This document shows, piece by piece, positions 46,601 to 58,600 of a stretch of DNA of 64,000 nucleotides. Each line of letters starts with the position of its first letter. Position 1 is the first letter of the stretch. The stretch is from assembly GCA_005502805.1 (NCBI GenBank), contig SCMY01000005.1, forward strand, positions 1 to 64,000, in the 5' to 3' direction. The translations under genes and the position numbers were made by a program. A model generated the notes under the pieces. The model saw only the letters and a program-made list of their open reading frames with translations, was not told the DNA's origin and ran no database searches. The DNA comes from Rhizobiales bacterium 2SD (GTDB taxonomy: Bacteria > Pseudomonadota > Alphaproteobacteria > Rhizobiales > Beijerinckiaceae).

Positions 46601-49600
46601 GCGGCGCCAACACCACCAATGTGATGGAGCGCAGCACCAGGGCCGCGCTGACGAATTCGACCACCGGCACGACGACGCCGGGCTATACCGGGCCCGGTGT
46701 CAATGCACTCGATATTGCGTCGAACGCCTCGCAATCGGCGTCGAGCAATGTGCTCGGCTTCGCCCTTGGCGCCGGCGGCGCCGCCGCGATGGGCATCGTC
46801 AACACCTTCGCGGCCTCGACGAGCGCAGCGCTTGACCAGGGCCTGGTCACGGCCGGACGTGTCGGCGTCGCCGCCGACAGCCGCAACGGCTTCAATGCCG
46901 TGACGCGCACCGCGGCCGGTGGTGCGGGTATCGGCATCGGCGGCGCCTTCATCGTCGGCACCAGCCGCAACGAGACTCTCGCGACGGTCGGCGGCGGCTC
47001 CGGTCAGACGGCGCTCAACCTCAATGGCGGCCTCGCCGTCGCTGCGGTGAGCCGCAACGCCTTCACCACCGTCGCGACGGGTGGCGCGGTTGCCGGCGTC
47101 GCTGGCGTCGCTGGCATGGTCAGCTTCGTTGATGTCGACAACGAGACGCGGGCCGGACTCTATGGCGCGCAGGTCGCGATCCGGCCGGGCGCGACGCAGA
47201 CCGTCGGCGGCATCACCGGCGCGGCCGGCGTCAGCGTCGCCGCCTCCGAGACGACGAGCATCACGCCGAAGACCGCTGCGGGGGCGAACGCCAGCTTCGC
47301 CGCCGGCGCGGCCGCTAATATCGCGAGCCTCGACAGCCTGGTCCAGGCTGACATCCAGGGCTCGAACCTGGTCGCGCCGGGGGCCGTTTCTGCTTCCGCC
47401 ACCTCCGACCGCACGGTCAATGCCGAGACGACCACCTTCGGCGCCGGCGGCAGCGCCGGCATCGGCGCGTCGGTCGCAATGATTTCGGTCGGCAAGAGCA
47501 CCCCAGCGGGGGCATCGGGCGAGCTCACCTATGGCGGCGGCGGCACGCTGTCCCGCATCGGACAGCTCACTGCCGGCAATGCCGATCTCGTCCTGAGCGC
47601 GGCCGGGCTCGCCAGCTATCGCAGCTATCGCGGCGCGGCCGGCGCGGCGATGAGCGAGAGCGCGCTGCGCGACGCCGCTCGGACCGAGTACAATCTGCTG
47701 CTGGCCAATGGCACGGTTTCAGGCGGCGCGCTGACCCTGACCACCGCCGGGGTGATCGCGCTGCGCAGTGCGGCGGCGGCGGGGCTGGGTATCGCGAACC
47801 CGGACGAGACCCAGGTGCGCGACTGGGCAGCGGCCCGCTACACGGCTTTCCGTAGCGGAGTCGTCGCTTACCTGCTGAGCGATGCGGGCGTCAGCTCCTA
47901 TCGGGCGCAAGTCACCCCGACCATCCCCGACGCCACCGAAGATCAGGTTCGCAGCTCCGCCAACACCGCCTATGCGCGCCTGCTCGCCAACGGCACCGTC
48001 AGCAACGGCGTCCTGACGCTGTCGGTTGCCGGAATCACCTCCTATCGGGCCGAGGCCGAAGCCGATCTCGGGCGCGCCGCGACCGACGCCGAAGTGCGCG
48101 ACTACGCCGCGCAGCAATACGGCTTCTTCACCGCCAATCGCAGCCGCATCGCCGCCCCCGAGGCGCAGAGTGCTGCGGCGCTGCTCGAAAGCACCGGCTC
48201 CGGCACCAGGGTCGCCGTCAGCGGCGGCAGCATCGCGAGCGGCTCCGTCGCCGTTTCGGCGCTGTCGCGGACGACCACAACCAACATCGCCAGCGGCCTC
48301 GGCGCGGGCGGAGCCGCCGGTGTCGGCGCAGCGACCGCCTATACCGATGTCGGCGACAAGGTTTCGGCGCGGCTCGATCAGATCAGCGTCGGTACCGGCT
48401 CGATCACCGTGACGGCCAGCTCCACCGACGGGACGGGCTCCGCCGCCAGGATCGAGGCGCGGGCCGGAGCGGGCGCGCTCGGCGCCGCGGCGGGCGCCGC
48501 GGTGGCTGACGGCTCGATCGCCAACGAGGTCAGAGCGACGCTCGGGGGTACCTTGACCGTCGCCGGCGCGACCAGCGTCAATGCCGGCAACGGCCAGACC
48601 AGCAGATCGGACGCCGTCGGCGCTGCCGTAGCGGGCGGCCTGGCGCTCGGCATCTCGCGTGCGTCGAGCAGCGCCGACAGCACGGTGGAGGCAAAATACC
48701 TCGACGGCTCCAGCCTCACCGGAACTGGCCTGACGATCGGTGCGCAGAGCACCGGCGCAGCCCACGCCGCAGCCATTGCCGGCGCCGGCGGCCTGCTCGC
48801 AGCCGGGTCAGGCGCAGAGGCCAAGGCGAGCGATACCTCGGATGTGTCGGCCGTGGTCGGCGCCGGCGCCAGGGCGAATGTCGCAACCGGCACGATCAGC
48901 ATCTCGGCCAGCGCATCGCCCGATGCCAAGGCCGCTGCCTATGGCGCCGCGGTCTCGGGCGGCCTTGCGGTCGGCGCCGCTGTCGCCAAGGCCACGGTGG
49001 GCGCGACGGTCAATGCGGAGATCATGGGCAATGCCAGCCTGATCGCGAACCAGTTCATCGCCGGCAACCTCTCCGTCACCGCGACCGGCTCGGTGTTCGG
49101 GACGATGGTCGGCGACGCCGCGAGGCTGGCGAACACGACCTCCGACTTTGCGCGCGGAGGGTCGTCGGCTGCCGCCTCGGCAATGGCCGGATCGGGCGCC
49201 TACTACGCCAGCGCGGTCGGTACCGATGCGCAGGCGAAGAATACCAGCACCGTGACCGCCAAGGTCGGCAACTATGTCGGCCTGTCGTCCGCTTCGGCCA
49301 CGATCAGTGCGTCCAACACGACGCTCCAGGCCGCCAATGCGACCGGCAAGACCGCAGCTGCTGCGGCGATCGGCACGGTCAATGCGCAGGCCGACTCGCG
49401 GACGGTGACGACGGCATCGCTCGGAGCCAATTCCACCATGAGCGGCAGCGGCACCGGCCGCTTCACTCTGACGGCGACCGGCGAGGACACGCAGATCGCC
49501 CGGGCCGAGGCCGGCAGCGGCGGCCTTCTGGCCGGTTCGGGAGCAGAGGGCTCGACCTCCAACATCTCTGACGTGACCGCCTCGGTCGGTGCCGGCGCGG

Positions 49601-52600
49601 TGATCCAGGGCGGACTCGTCACTGTCGGCGCCAGCCATGAGACGCGCTACGCCGCCATCGTCGACAGCCTGCAGGCTGCAGCGCTCGGCGCCAGTGCCGC
49701 CAAAGCGACCAACAGCGCCGATGTCGATGTGTTGACCGAACTGGGCGCAGGCAGCCGGATCACAGCAGCCGGCCCCAACACGGCCGGCTGCTATCTGACG
49801 AGCTGCCTGCAGGCGATCTCGCTGACCAGCCGCAACGCGTTCACGCAGCTCAATCTCGGAGAGTCCGTGCGCGCGGCCGCCGGCGGCGGCATCAATGGCG
49901 CCGGCGCGACCTCGAAGACGGAGATCGACGGAACGTCCAAGGTGACGCTCGGCAACGGCGTTAATCTGCTTGCCGGCCTGAGCCCCACCGCCGCGCCCGG
50001 CCCGATCCTGGTGCAGGCCTGGACGGAGCTCGCCGGCAACGACACGGCGACCTTGACCACCGGCGGCCTGCTGCAAGGCGCGGGTGTGTCGTCGCGCTAT
50101 CGGGCCGGCACCGCCCAGAAGCTGCTGGCAAACGCCGTGACGCTCGGTGACAACGTCCTCCTGGACTCCTTCGGCGTCATCAATCTCGGCACCTATACGC
50201 TCGCCAATGTCAGGGCGAATGCCTTCGTCAGCACCTATGGGCTGGCCGGCGTCGGCGTCGCCGACGCAGATGTCACCATCCTCACCGGCAACAACGTGAC
50301 GATCGGAGCGAATTCGGAGCTGATCGGTCTCTACGACGTCAACGTCACCGCCGGCCGCGACGGTGCCGGACTGCGCACGAACACCCTCTCGGGCACGGCG
50401 ACCGCGCTCGGCTATGTCCGGGGCCTCATCGCCGTCCCCGACGCCGATGCATCGACCAACCTGCAGAACCACGCCCGCGTCCAGGTCGGCAGCGGCACCA
50501 GGATCTCCAGCGCCCAGAATGTCACGCTCGGCGCCTATGACGGGGTGCTCGATGCCGATGCCGACGGCACCGGCCATGGCTACCAGCTTTATTTCATCCC
50601 GGTCACCGAAGGTTCGAGCAGTCCCGGCCGGTCATCCTCCTCGACGCTGGTGATGAACGGCACGGCGACTGCCGGCATCTACAACACCCAGCGCATCGAG
50701 ATCGGCTGCGGCGTCAACGCCTCGGCGCAATGCGGACCGAACGAGACCCCGACGGTCCGCTTCGTCAGCGGCGCACCGGTCACCGCGACCTACACCACAG
50801 GCTTCGATCCTGTCGCCTACATCACTGCGCGCTACGACGCCACGGTCGCGAGCACGCTGCTCTCCGGCGTCAGCCCGGGACCCGTCAAGGCCGTGCGGCT
50901 CAGCCAGCTCTATGCGGCGGGCGGCAACATCTTCGTCAATGCCGGCACGGTCCAGGGCTCGGGTTCGCTGATCGCCAATGGCGGTCCGTCGATCACCGTC
51001 ATCAATCGCAGCAACGCCTATCTGGTGCTCGACGGCGGCGCCTACATTCCGGAATCGAAGGGCGGCCAGATCGTCGGCTCCAGCGGGTCTCTGACACGCC
51101 ATAGCAATCCCGATGCGGCGCCGAGCATCATCATCGACAACGCCTATACCGGTCAGCTCGACGCTCGCGGCAACGGTCCGGCGCTGTTGATCTCGAGCGA
51201 TGTCACCAATCTCGGCGGCCTGGTCTCGATCAACAATACGCTGGGCTCGTTCGGGTTCTCGGGCCAGCGCATCGACGCGCTGCAGTTCAACGTCACCGTG
51301 CCGAACGGCGCGGTCGCGGTCTCCTCGAACGGACCGAACGGCATGTACACGGCCGGCGCGTCGCCGCAGGCCGAGTATGGCTCCCATATCTACTATCCTG
51401 GCGGCGCTCCGGGATCGACCAGCTTCGATGTCGATCAGGCGGTGATCGCCGCCGCCAATGCGCTCGCCGCCGGCTCCGGCCAGAACGTCAACCGTTTCCT
51501 GTACGGCACGCAGGCCGACGCCCCCGGCCGTAACCGGACGGTCCAGTTCTTCGGCAATTGCGCCGGCTATATCGCCGATTCCGGATACAACTGCACGGGC
51601 GGGTGGACAGGCTTCGGCAACGACATCAATTTCCGGCTGCTGGAGACGATCGCGACCTATCGCGAGAGCAATCCCGTCACACTGCGTGGCGACACCAAGA
51701 TCTATGGCGCCCAGGTCGCGATCAAGGCGACGACGATCAACATCAACGCCGCGATCGAGGCGGGGCGGATCACCAACTGGTCGGGAACCGTCGATGCGGG
51801 TATTGCCGCCAGCTTGCGGAACTCACGTCAGAACTATCTCAATGACGGCTATGTGCACGTCAGTCTCAAACAGGCCATCGGCGGCGTTTGGGCGAACGAT
51901 GGCGCAGCGCCGCTGTACTATGATCTCGTCAACGATCGGCTGGTGCTTTACGACATCAATGCCTCTTCGGGCGGCGGCTCGGTGCTGCTGGACGGCCAGA
52001 TCATCAGCACGAACCTGTTCGGCAGCATCAAGATCAATGGCGGCTTCGGCGATGTCAGCCTGAACAACACCTCCGGGCTCGATCTCGTCGTCAACCGCAT
52101 CAACACCGGCACGGCCGCCGGCGTGAACGCCAGCGTCAGCAAGATCACCATCATCGATCGGCTCGTCACCTCGGGCCCGAACACGACCGTCTACGCCTAC
52201 ACGCCCGGATCCGGAATCGCGAAATACAAGACGCATAATGGCACGCAGCCGATCCTGAGCGGTGTCGGGGCGACGACGCCTGTCGAGTTCATCTCCGGCG
52301 ATACGACGCGCTACACGCCCGTCGCGGGCACGCGCTATGAGTGGACGCAGCAGGCCCTGCTCAAGAAGGAGGGCCTGACCGAGGCGAACCGCAACCAGCG
52401 CGACGTCCCGCAATGGTGGCGCTTCGATTCCGGCACGTCGAGCAATCCGTGGGTCTATGTCGACGCCAAGTCGGTGAGCACCTATGACGGCTCCGATCCG
52501 CTGCTGCGCTGGTCGCGTTCGCCGCAGGCTCCGAGCGGGACCTCGGTCTCGGGTCGGGTGACGAACAATCTCGGCCTGACCCATGTCGGGATGACCCAGG

Positions 52601-55600
52601 AGATCACCGGTGGCCACACGATGGTCATCAACAACATGGCCCATTACGGCGGTTGCCAGGGCGGGTCGCCGAACTATTGCGACCGCGGCTTCGTCGCCTC
52701 GAACGGCGCCGGACAAGCCATCTGGAATTATGATTACGTCACCGAGGCCTTCGTCCAGGTCACCGCCTCGGTGAAGGCCGACAACCCGTTCGGCATCAGC
52801 TTCGCCGGCAATGCGGCCGGCCGCGTCAACATCACCTCGAACAGTTCGGTCCTGCAGAACGGGACCATCGTCAACCCGAGCGGCACGACGACGATCACCG
52901 CCTCGGGCGGCAGCTTCACGCAGACCAACAACGCCACGATCCTCAGCAACAACCTGACGCTGACTTCGCGTGACTCGATCGGCACGGCTTCGGCTGCGGT
53001 CAAGGCGACGCTGACGCCGGGCGCGCAGCTCAACGTCGTCACCGGCAGCGGCGGCATCAATCTCGACATCACCGGCAGCGCCCGCGTCGTCGCGCTGCGC
53101 GCCGACCAGACACCGGGCGCCTATGGCGACGTCAAGGTGCAGGCCAGCGGCAGCCTCGAGGCCGTCGTCACCGGCGCGCCGAATGTCGTCGGCCGCAACA
53201 TCACGCTGGTGAGCGAGGAGGGGAGCGTCGGCTCGACCTCCAATCTGTTGCAGATGCGCGCGGTCGCGACGCAATTGCCGAACGGCAGCTCGGTCGACGG
53301 CGTCGTCACCGTGACGGCGCGCGGCGACATCGGCATCGCGCAGATCGCCGGCGACCTGCGCGTCGGCCAGATCGCGAGCGAGGCCGGCAATGTTCGGATC
53401 GACGTCAATGCCGGCAGGCTCGTCTCGGCCGCGGGGCAGACGGCGGCGCAGGCGCTGAGCGCCGAGCAGCTTTCGCAGGTCTCGCGCTCGCTGAAGCTCA
53501 CTGCGGCCGACGGCGCCAATGCCGCCGCCCAGGGCAGCCTTGCCGCTTTCGAGAAGCAGGTCACGCAGACTTATTCCCAGTATGCCGCGCTGCTTCGCAA
53601 TGGCAGTTACGTCCTGGAAGACACCAATGGGGATGGCGTCAAGGAGCGTGTGTTCAAGCTGAACGACAACGCTGTCGCGCTCTACCAGGCCTTCGCCGAT
53701 GCGGAGCTCGGGACCGGCGCGAACGTCAATACCTATGCCGCGCAGCGTCTTTCCGCCTATGGCAGTGTTTTTGCGAAGGTCTACGGCAGCAGCTGGGCCG
53801 ATCAGGCCCGCTTCAATGTAGGGACGTTGGAGACCAATTACAGCTTCAGCTTCACCGGCGCCGATGTTACGCCCGGCCTTGCAAGCCAGATCGCCGGCGA
53901 CGCGGTCTGGACCGAGCGGCAGCTCGTTTCGGCCATCAACAAATCGGCGCTCGAGCCTGCTTCCGGCGTCGTCGGCAACGGCACGGCGCTGGTCATCGGG
54001 CGCGATGTCACCCTGAACACCGCCGGCAGCATCGGTTCGCTCGCTCCCGACGTTCAGGTGGCGCTGTCGGATATCCGCAACGGCACGATCTCCAACACCC
54101 AGCTGGCCGCGCTCGCGGTCGCGACCACTGCCGGCACGGTCAAGATCATCGGGCAGCGGCAGGATGGCAGTTTCGTCGAGGTCACCGACCTGAACAATGT
54201 GCCCGCCGGCGTCACGCTCACCCGCGTCGATGTCAAGCAGACCGCGCCGCTCTTCATCAATGCCAGCGGCGCCTTCTCGGGCTCGGCGCAGGGCGATGTC
54301 TATGTCCAGGCGACCGGAGCGCCGAATTCGGCCGGCGGCACGCTGACGATCGGCCGGATCACCGCGACGGGGACGGTCAATCTGCAGGCGCCGCAGGCGA
54401 TCGCCGTCGCAACGCAAGCGGATGGGACGACGCCGCGCAACCCGGTCCAGATCCAGGCCAATGGCGATCTCGTCCTGGTCGCGGGCGGCGGCGCCATCGG
54501 CTCGGCGGCGACATCTCTGACTTACCAGATCGGCGGCAGGCTGGTCTCGGCCTCGGCCTCTGCCGGTGACGTCAATCTCGTCGCCAAGGGGGGCGATGCC
54601 CAGATCGGGCGCATTTTCGCCTCGGGCACGGCTTCGTTGACCGCGGCCGATGGCGGCATCCAGGGCTATCTGCCGGGCGTCGCGATCTCTGCGAGCTCGA
54701 TCAGGCTGAGCGCTGCCGGCAATGTCGGCTCTGCCACGGCTGGGCTCGGCGTACGGGTCGGTTCCACCGGCGACGTTTCGGGCACGATAGCCGGCTCCGC
54801 CTGGTTCTCCGGACCGGCGCTGGCCGGTCAGGCGCCCACCGCGTTCCGCATCGGAGATCTCGCCGCGCGCGACGGGCTCAGCGTGATCGCGGACGGGCAG
54901 ATCGATGTCCTGTCCCGCGCACGCTCCAGCGCCGGGGCCGTGTCCCTGACCGGAGCCGGGATCGTCATGGCGGCCGAGGCGGCTATCAGCGCCGCCGGGC
55001 GCGCCACTCTCTCTTCCGGTAGCGATATCGTGCTCGGGCGGGTCGCGAGCACGTTCGCGCCGGCGGCAGGAGGCGCTTCGATCGCGTTGACTGCGACAGG
55101 AGCGATCACGAGCAATGGCGACAGCGGCGTCCTGCTCGACGCGCGTCAGGCGGGCGGAGTGGTCTCGCTCTATGCCGGCAACGGCATCGGCACGCAGAAC
55201 GCGGCGCTGACCTTCGCCGCACCCACGATCTCCGCACGCAGCCTTCGCAGCGGCGTCAATCTCGCCGCGACCGGCTCGACCCGCGTCACGAGCCTGCAGG
55301 CCGATCTGGGCTCGATCGCCTTGAGCGCCGACGGCGATCTCAGCTTCGACGCGGTGGTGAGCGGCGCCGGCGCGATGCTGTCGACCAGCAATGGCCGCCT
55401 GACCCTTGGCGTGCTGACGGCTGGCGACAGCAGCTCCCTTTCGGCGAGCGGTGCGATCATGATCACCTCCGCCACGACGACGGCGGGCGATCTTTCGGTA
55501 AGTTCGACTGGCGCCGGCATCGCCGCTGCGGGCATCGATGCAGCGCGCGACGCGACGCTGACGGCGGCAACCTCCATCTCGGTCACGACCGCTCTGACGA

Positions 55601-58600
55601 CAGGCCGCGCGGCCACCGCCGAAGCCAATGGCGGAGCACTCGACATCGTCGCGCTGAGCGCCGGAGCGAACTCGACCCTGACGGCCTCGGGCGCGATCAC
55701 GCTCGGCTCGGCTACGACGACGGCCGGCGATCTTTCGATCACCTCGACTGGCGCTGGCATCACGGCCGCGAGCATCGACGCAGCTCAGGACGCGACACTC
55801 ACAGCCGGGACTTCCATCTCGGTCACGACCGGTCTTGTGTCGGGCGGCGCTGCCAATGTCAGCGCCAATGGCGGGATGCTCGGCATCGTTGCCTTGAGCG
55901 CTGGTGCTGGCTCAACCCTGACGGCTTCGGGCGCGATCACGCTCGGCTCGGCCACGACGACGGCGGGCGATCTCTCGATCGCCTCGACGAACGCCGGAAT
56001 CGTCGTTGCGAGCATCGACGCAGCTCAGGACGCGAGACTCACAGCCGGGACTTCCGTCTCGGTCACGACCGGCTTGACGACAGGCCGCGCTGCGGCGGTC
56101 AGCGCCAACGGTGGAACTCTCAATCTCGCCGCCCTGACGGCCGGTGCGAGTTCGACGCTGATGGCTTCGGGTGCGGTGACACTCGGCGCGGCCATGACGA
56201 CGGCGGGCGATCTATCGGTCACTTCGATGAATGCCGGCATCGCAGCGGTCAATGTCGAAGGGGCCCAGGATGCCGTGCTGACCGCGGCGACCTTCGTCTC
56301 GGTCACCACCGGCCTCACTGCCGGACGCACGGCCACCGTCGCGGCCAATGGCGGGGCACTCGACATTGCAACCCTGACGGCCGGCGCGAGTGCGACCCTG
56401 ACCGCTTCGGGCGCGATCACGCTCGGTAGCGCGACGACGACTTCGGGCGATCTCTCTGTCACCTCGGCGGGCGCGAGTATCACGGCGGCGAGCATAGACG
56501 CGGCCGGGAATGCCGCGCTGACCGCAGCGACCTTTGCCTCGGTCACCACGGGCCTCGCCGGTGGCGCGGCCATTGCCGCCGCCAACGGAGGAGCACTCGA
56601 CATCGCCGCTCTGACGGCCGGCGCGAACTCGATGCTGAGGGCTTCGGGGGCGGTGACGCTTGGTTCCGCTTCGACGACTTCGGGTGATCTTTCTGTGACC
56701 TCGGCAGGCGATAGCATCACGGCGACCAGTATCGAGGTGGCCGCTGGCGCGGCGACTATCGCTGCAAATGGTGGGACGCTCGGCATCGTCGCCCTGACCG
56801 CCGGCGCGAGCTCGACCTTGACAGCCTCAGGCGCGATCACGCTCGGCTCGGCCAAGACGACGGCGGGCGATCTCTCGGTCACGTCGACTGGTGCTGGCAT
56901 CGCAGCCACGAGCATCGATGCGGCCCGGGATGCTGCGCTAACCGCAGCAACCTTCGTCTCGGTGACGACCGGTCTGACCTCGGGTGGCGCGGCCACCGTC
57001 GCCGCCAATGCTGGGGCACTCGGCATCCTCGCCCTGGTGGCCGGTGCAAGCTCGACGCTGACGGCGTCGGGCGCGGTCACACTCGATAGCGCCAGCACGA
57101 CGGCGGGCGATCTTTCCATCTCCTCGGCGAACGCCGGCATCACGGCGGCGAGCCTCGATGTGGCCCGGGGCGCCGTGCTGACGGCAGGAACGTTCATCTC
57201 GCTCACCACCAGCCTGGCGGCTGGTGGTGCAGTCACCGCCACCGCCAATGGCGGAACGCTCGACATCGTCGCTTTGACCGCCGGTGCGAGCTCGATGCTG
57301 ACGGCGTCGGGTGTCGTCACGCTGGGTAGCGCCAGGACGACGGTGGGCGATTTGTCGGTGAACTCGGCAGGCGCCGAGATCGCGGCAATGAGTATCGACA
57401 TTGCGGGTGGTGCGACGCTCGCCGCGGCGACCTCGGTCGTTGTGGTGGACAGCATGACAGCCGGGACGACCGCCAATGTCACAGCCCTCGGCGGGGCAGT
57501 CGATCTCGGCAGCCTGAAGTCGGGTTCGGCCTCGGCGGTGACGGCGTCGGGAGCGGTCATCATTGGCGACGTCAGGACCGTCGCGGGTCATGTCGTCATC
57601 ACCTCGACCGGCGCTGGCATCAGAGCGGGCAGGATTAACGCGGCCGGCAACGCCATCCTTACCGCTGCGACCTCGATCGCGGTGGCGGACAGCGTAAAGG
57701 CCGACAGAGCAGCCAACTTCATTGCCCGCGATGGAGCGCTCGACCTCATCAGCCTGACCGTCGGCGCAGACTCGTCTCTGGCAGCGTCGGGCACAATTGC
57801 CCTTGGCTCGGCTATCGCCCTGGCGGGCGATCTCTCGATTTCTTCGACACATTCGAGCATAGCCGCCGGGGTAATCGCCGCTGCCGACGGTGCATTGCTG
57901 AGCGCAGGGACTTTCATCTCGATCACGACCGGTATGACGGTGGGAGGCTCGGCGAGCGTCACTGCCAGTGGCGGAAGGCTCGACCTCGTCAGCCTGAGCG
58001 CCGGTGCAAGCTCGTCCCTGAGAGCCTCGGGCGCGATCAATCTCGGCAGTGCGACGACGACTGCGGGGGATCTCGCCGTCACCTCGACGAACGCCGGTAT
58101 CACCGCGGCTGATCTCAAAGCAGCGCACGATGCGTCGCTCATTGCCGCGACCGGCATCGCTGTCACCAGCGGTATGACGACGGGAGGTTCGGCCAATGTC
58201 GTTGCCAGCGGCGGAGCGCTCGACCTCGTCAGCCTGAGCGCCGGCGCAAGCTCGTTCCTGAGAGCCTCGGGCGCGATCAGGCTCGGCAGTGTGACGACGA
58301 CGGCGGGGAATCTCACCGTCACCTCGACGAACGCCGGTATCACCGCGGCTGATCTCAAAGCAGCGCACGATACGGTGCTCACTGCCGCGACCGGCATCGC
58401 TGTCACCAGCGGTATGACGACGGGAGGCGCCGCCACGCTCGAGGTCAGTGCCGGAGCGCTCGAGCTCAACAGGCTGGCAGCTGATGCGACCTCGGCGCTG
58501 ATAGCGTCGGGAGCAGTCACGATCGGCAGCGCAAGGATCACCACCGGGAGTATCGCCATTGCGTCGACTGGCGCCGGGATCACGGCGGCGAGCATCGACA

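Noticed and set aside
42814..46734. A 1306-residue antisense frame opposite tpsA
   Set aside because: Its composition (Arg, Asp, Gly, Ala) is that of a shadow frame, and the plus-strand reading has clear domains.
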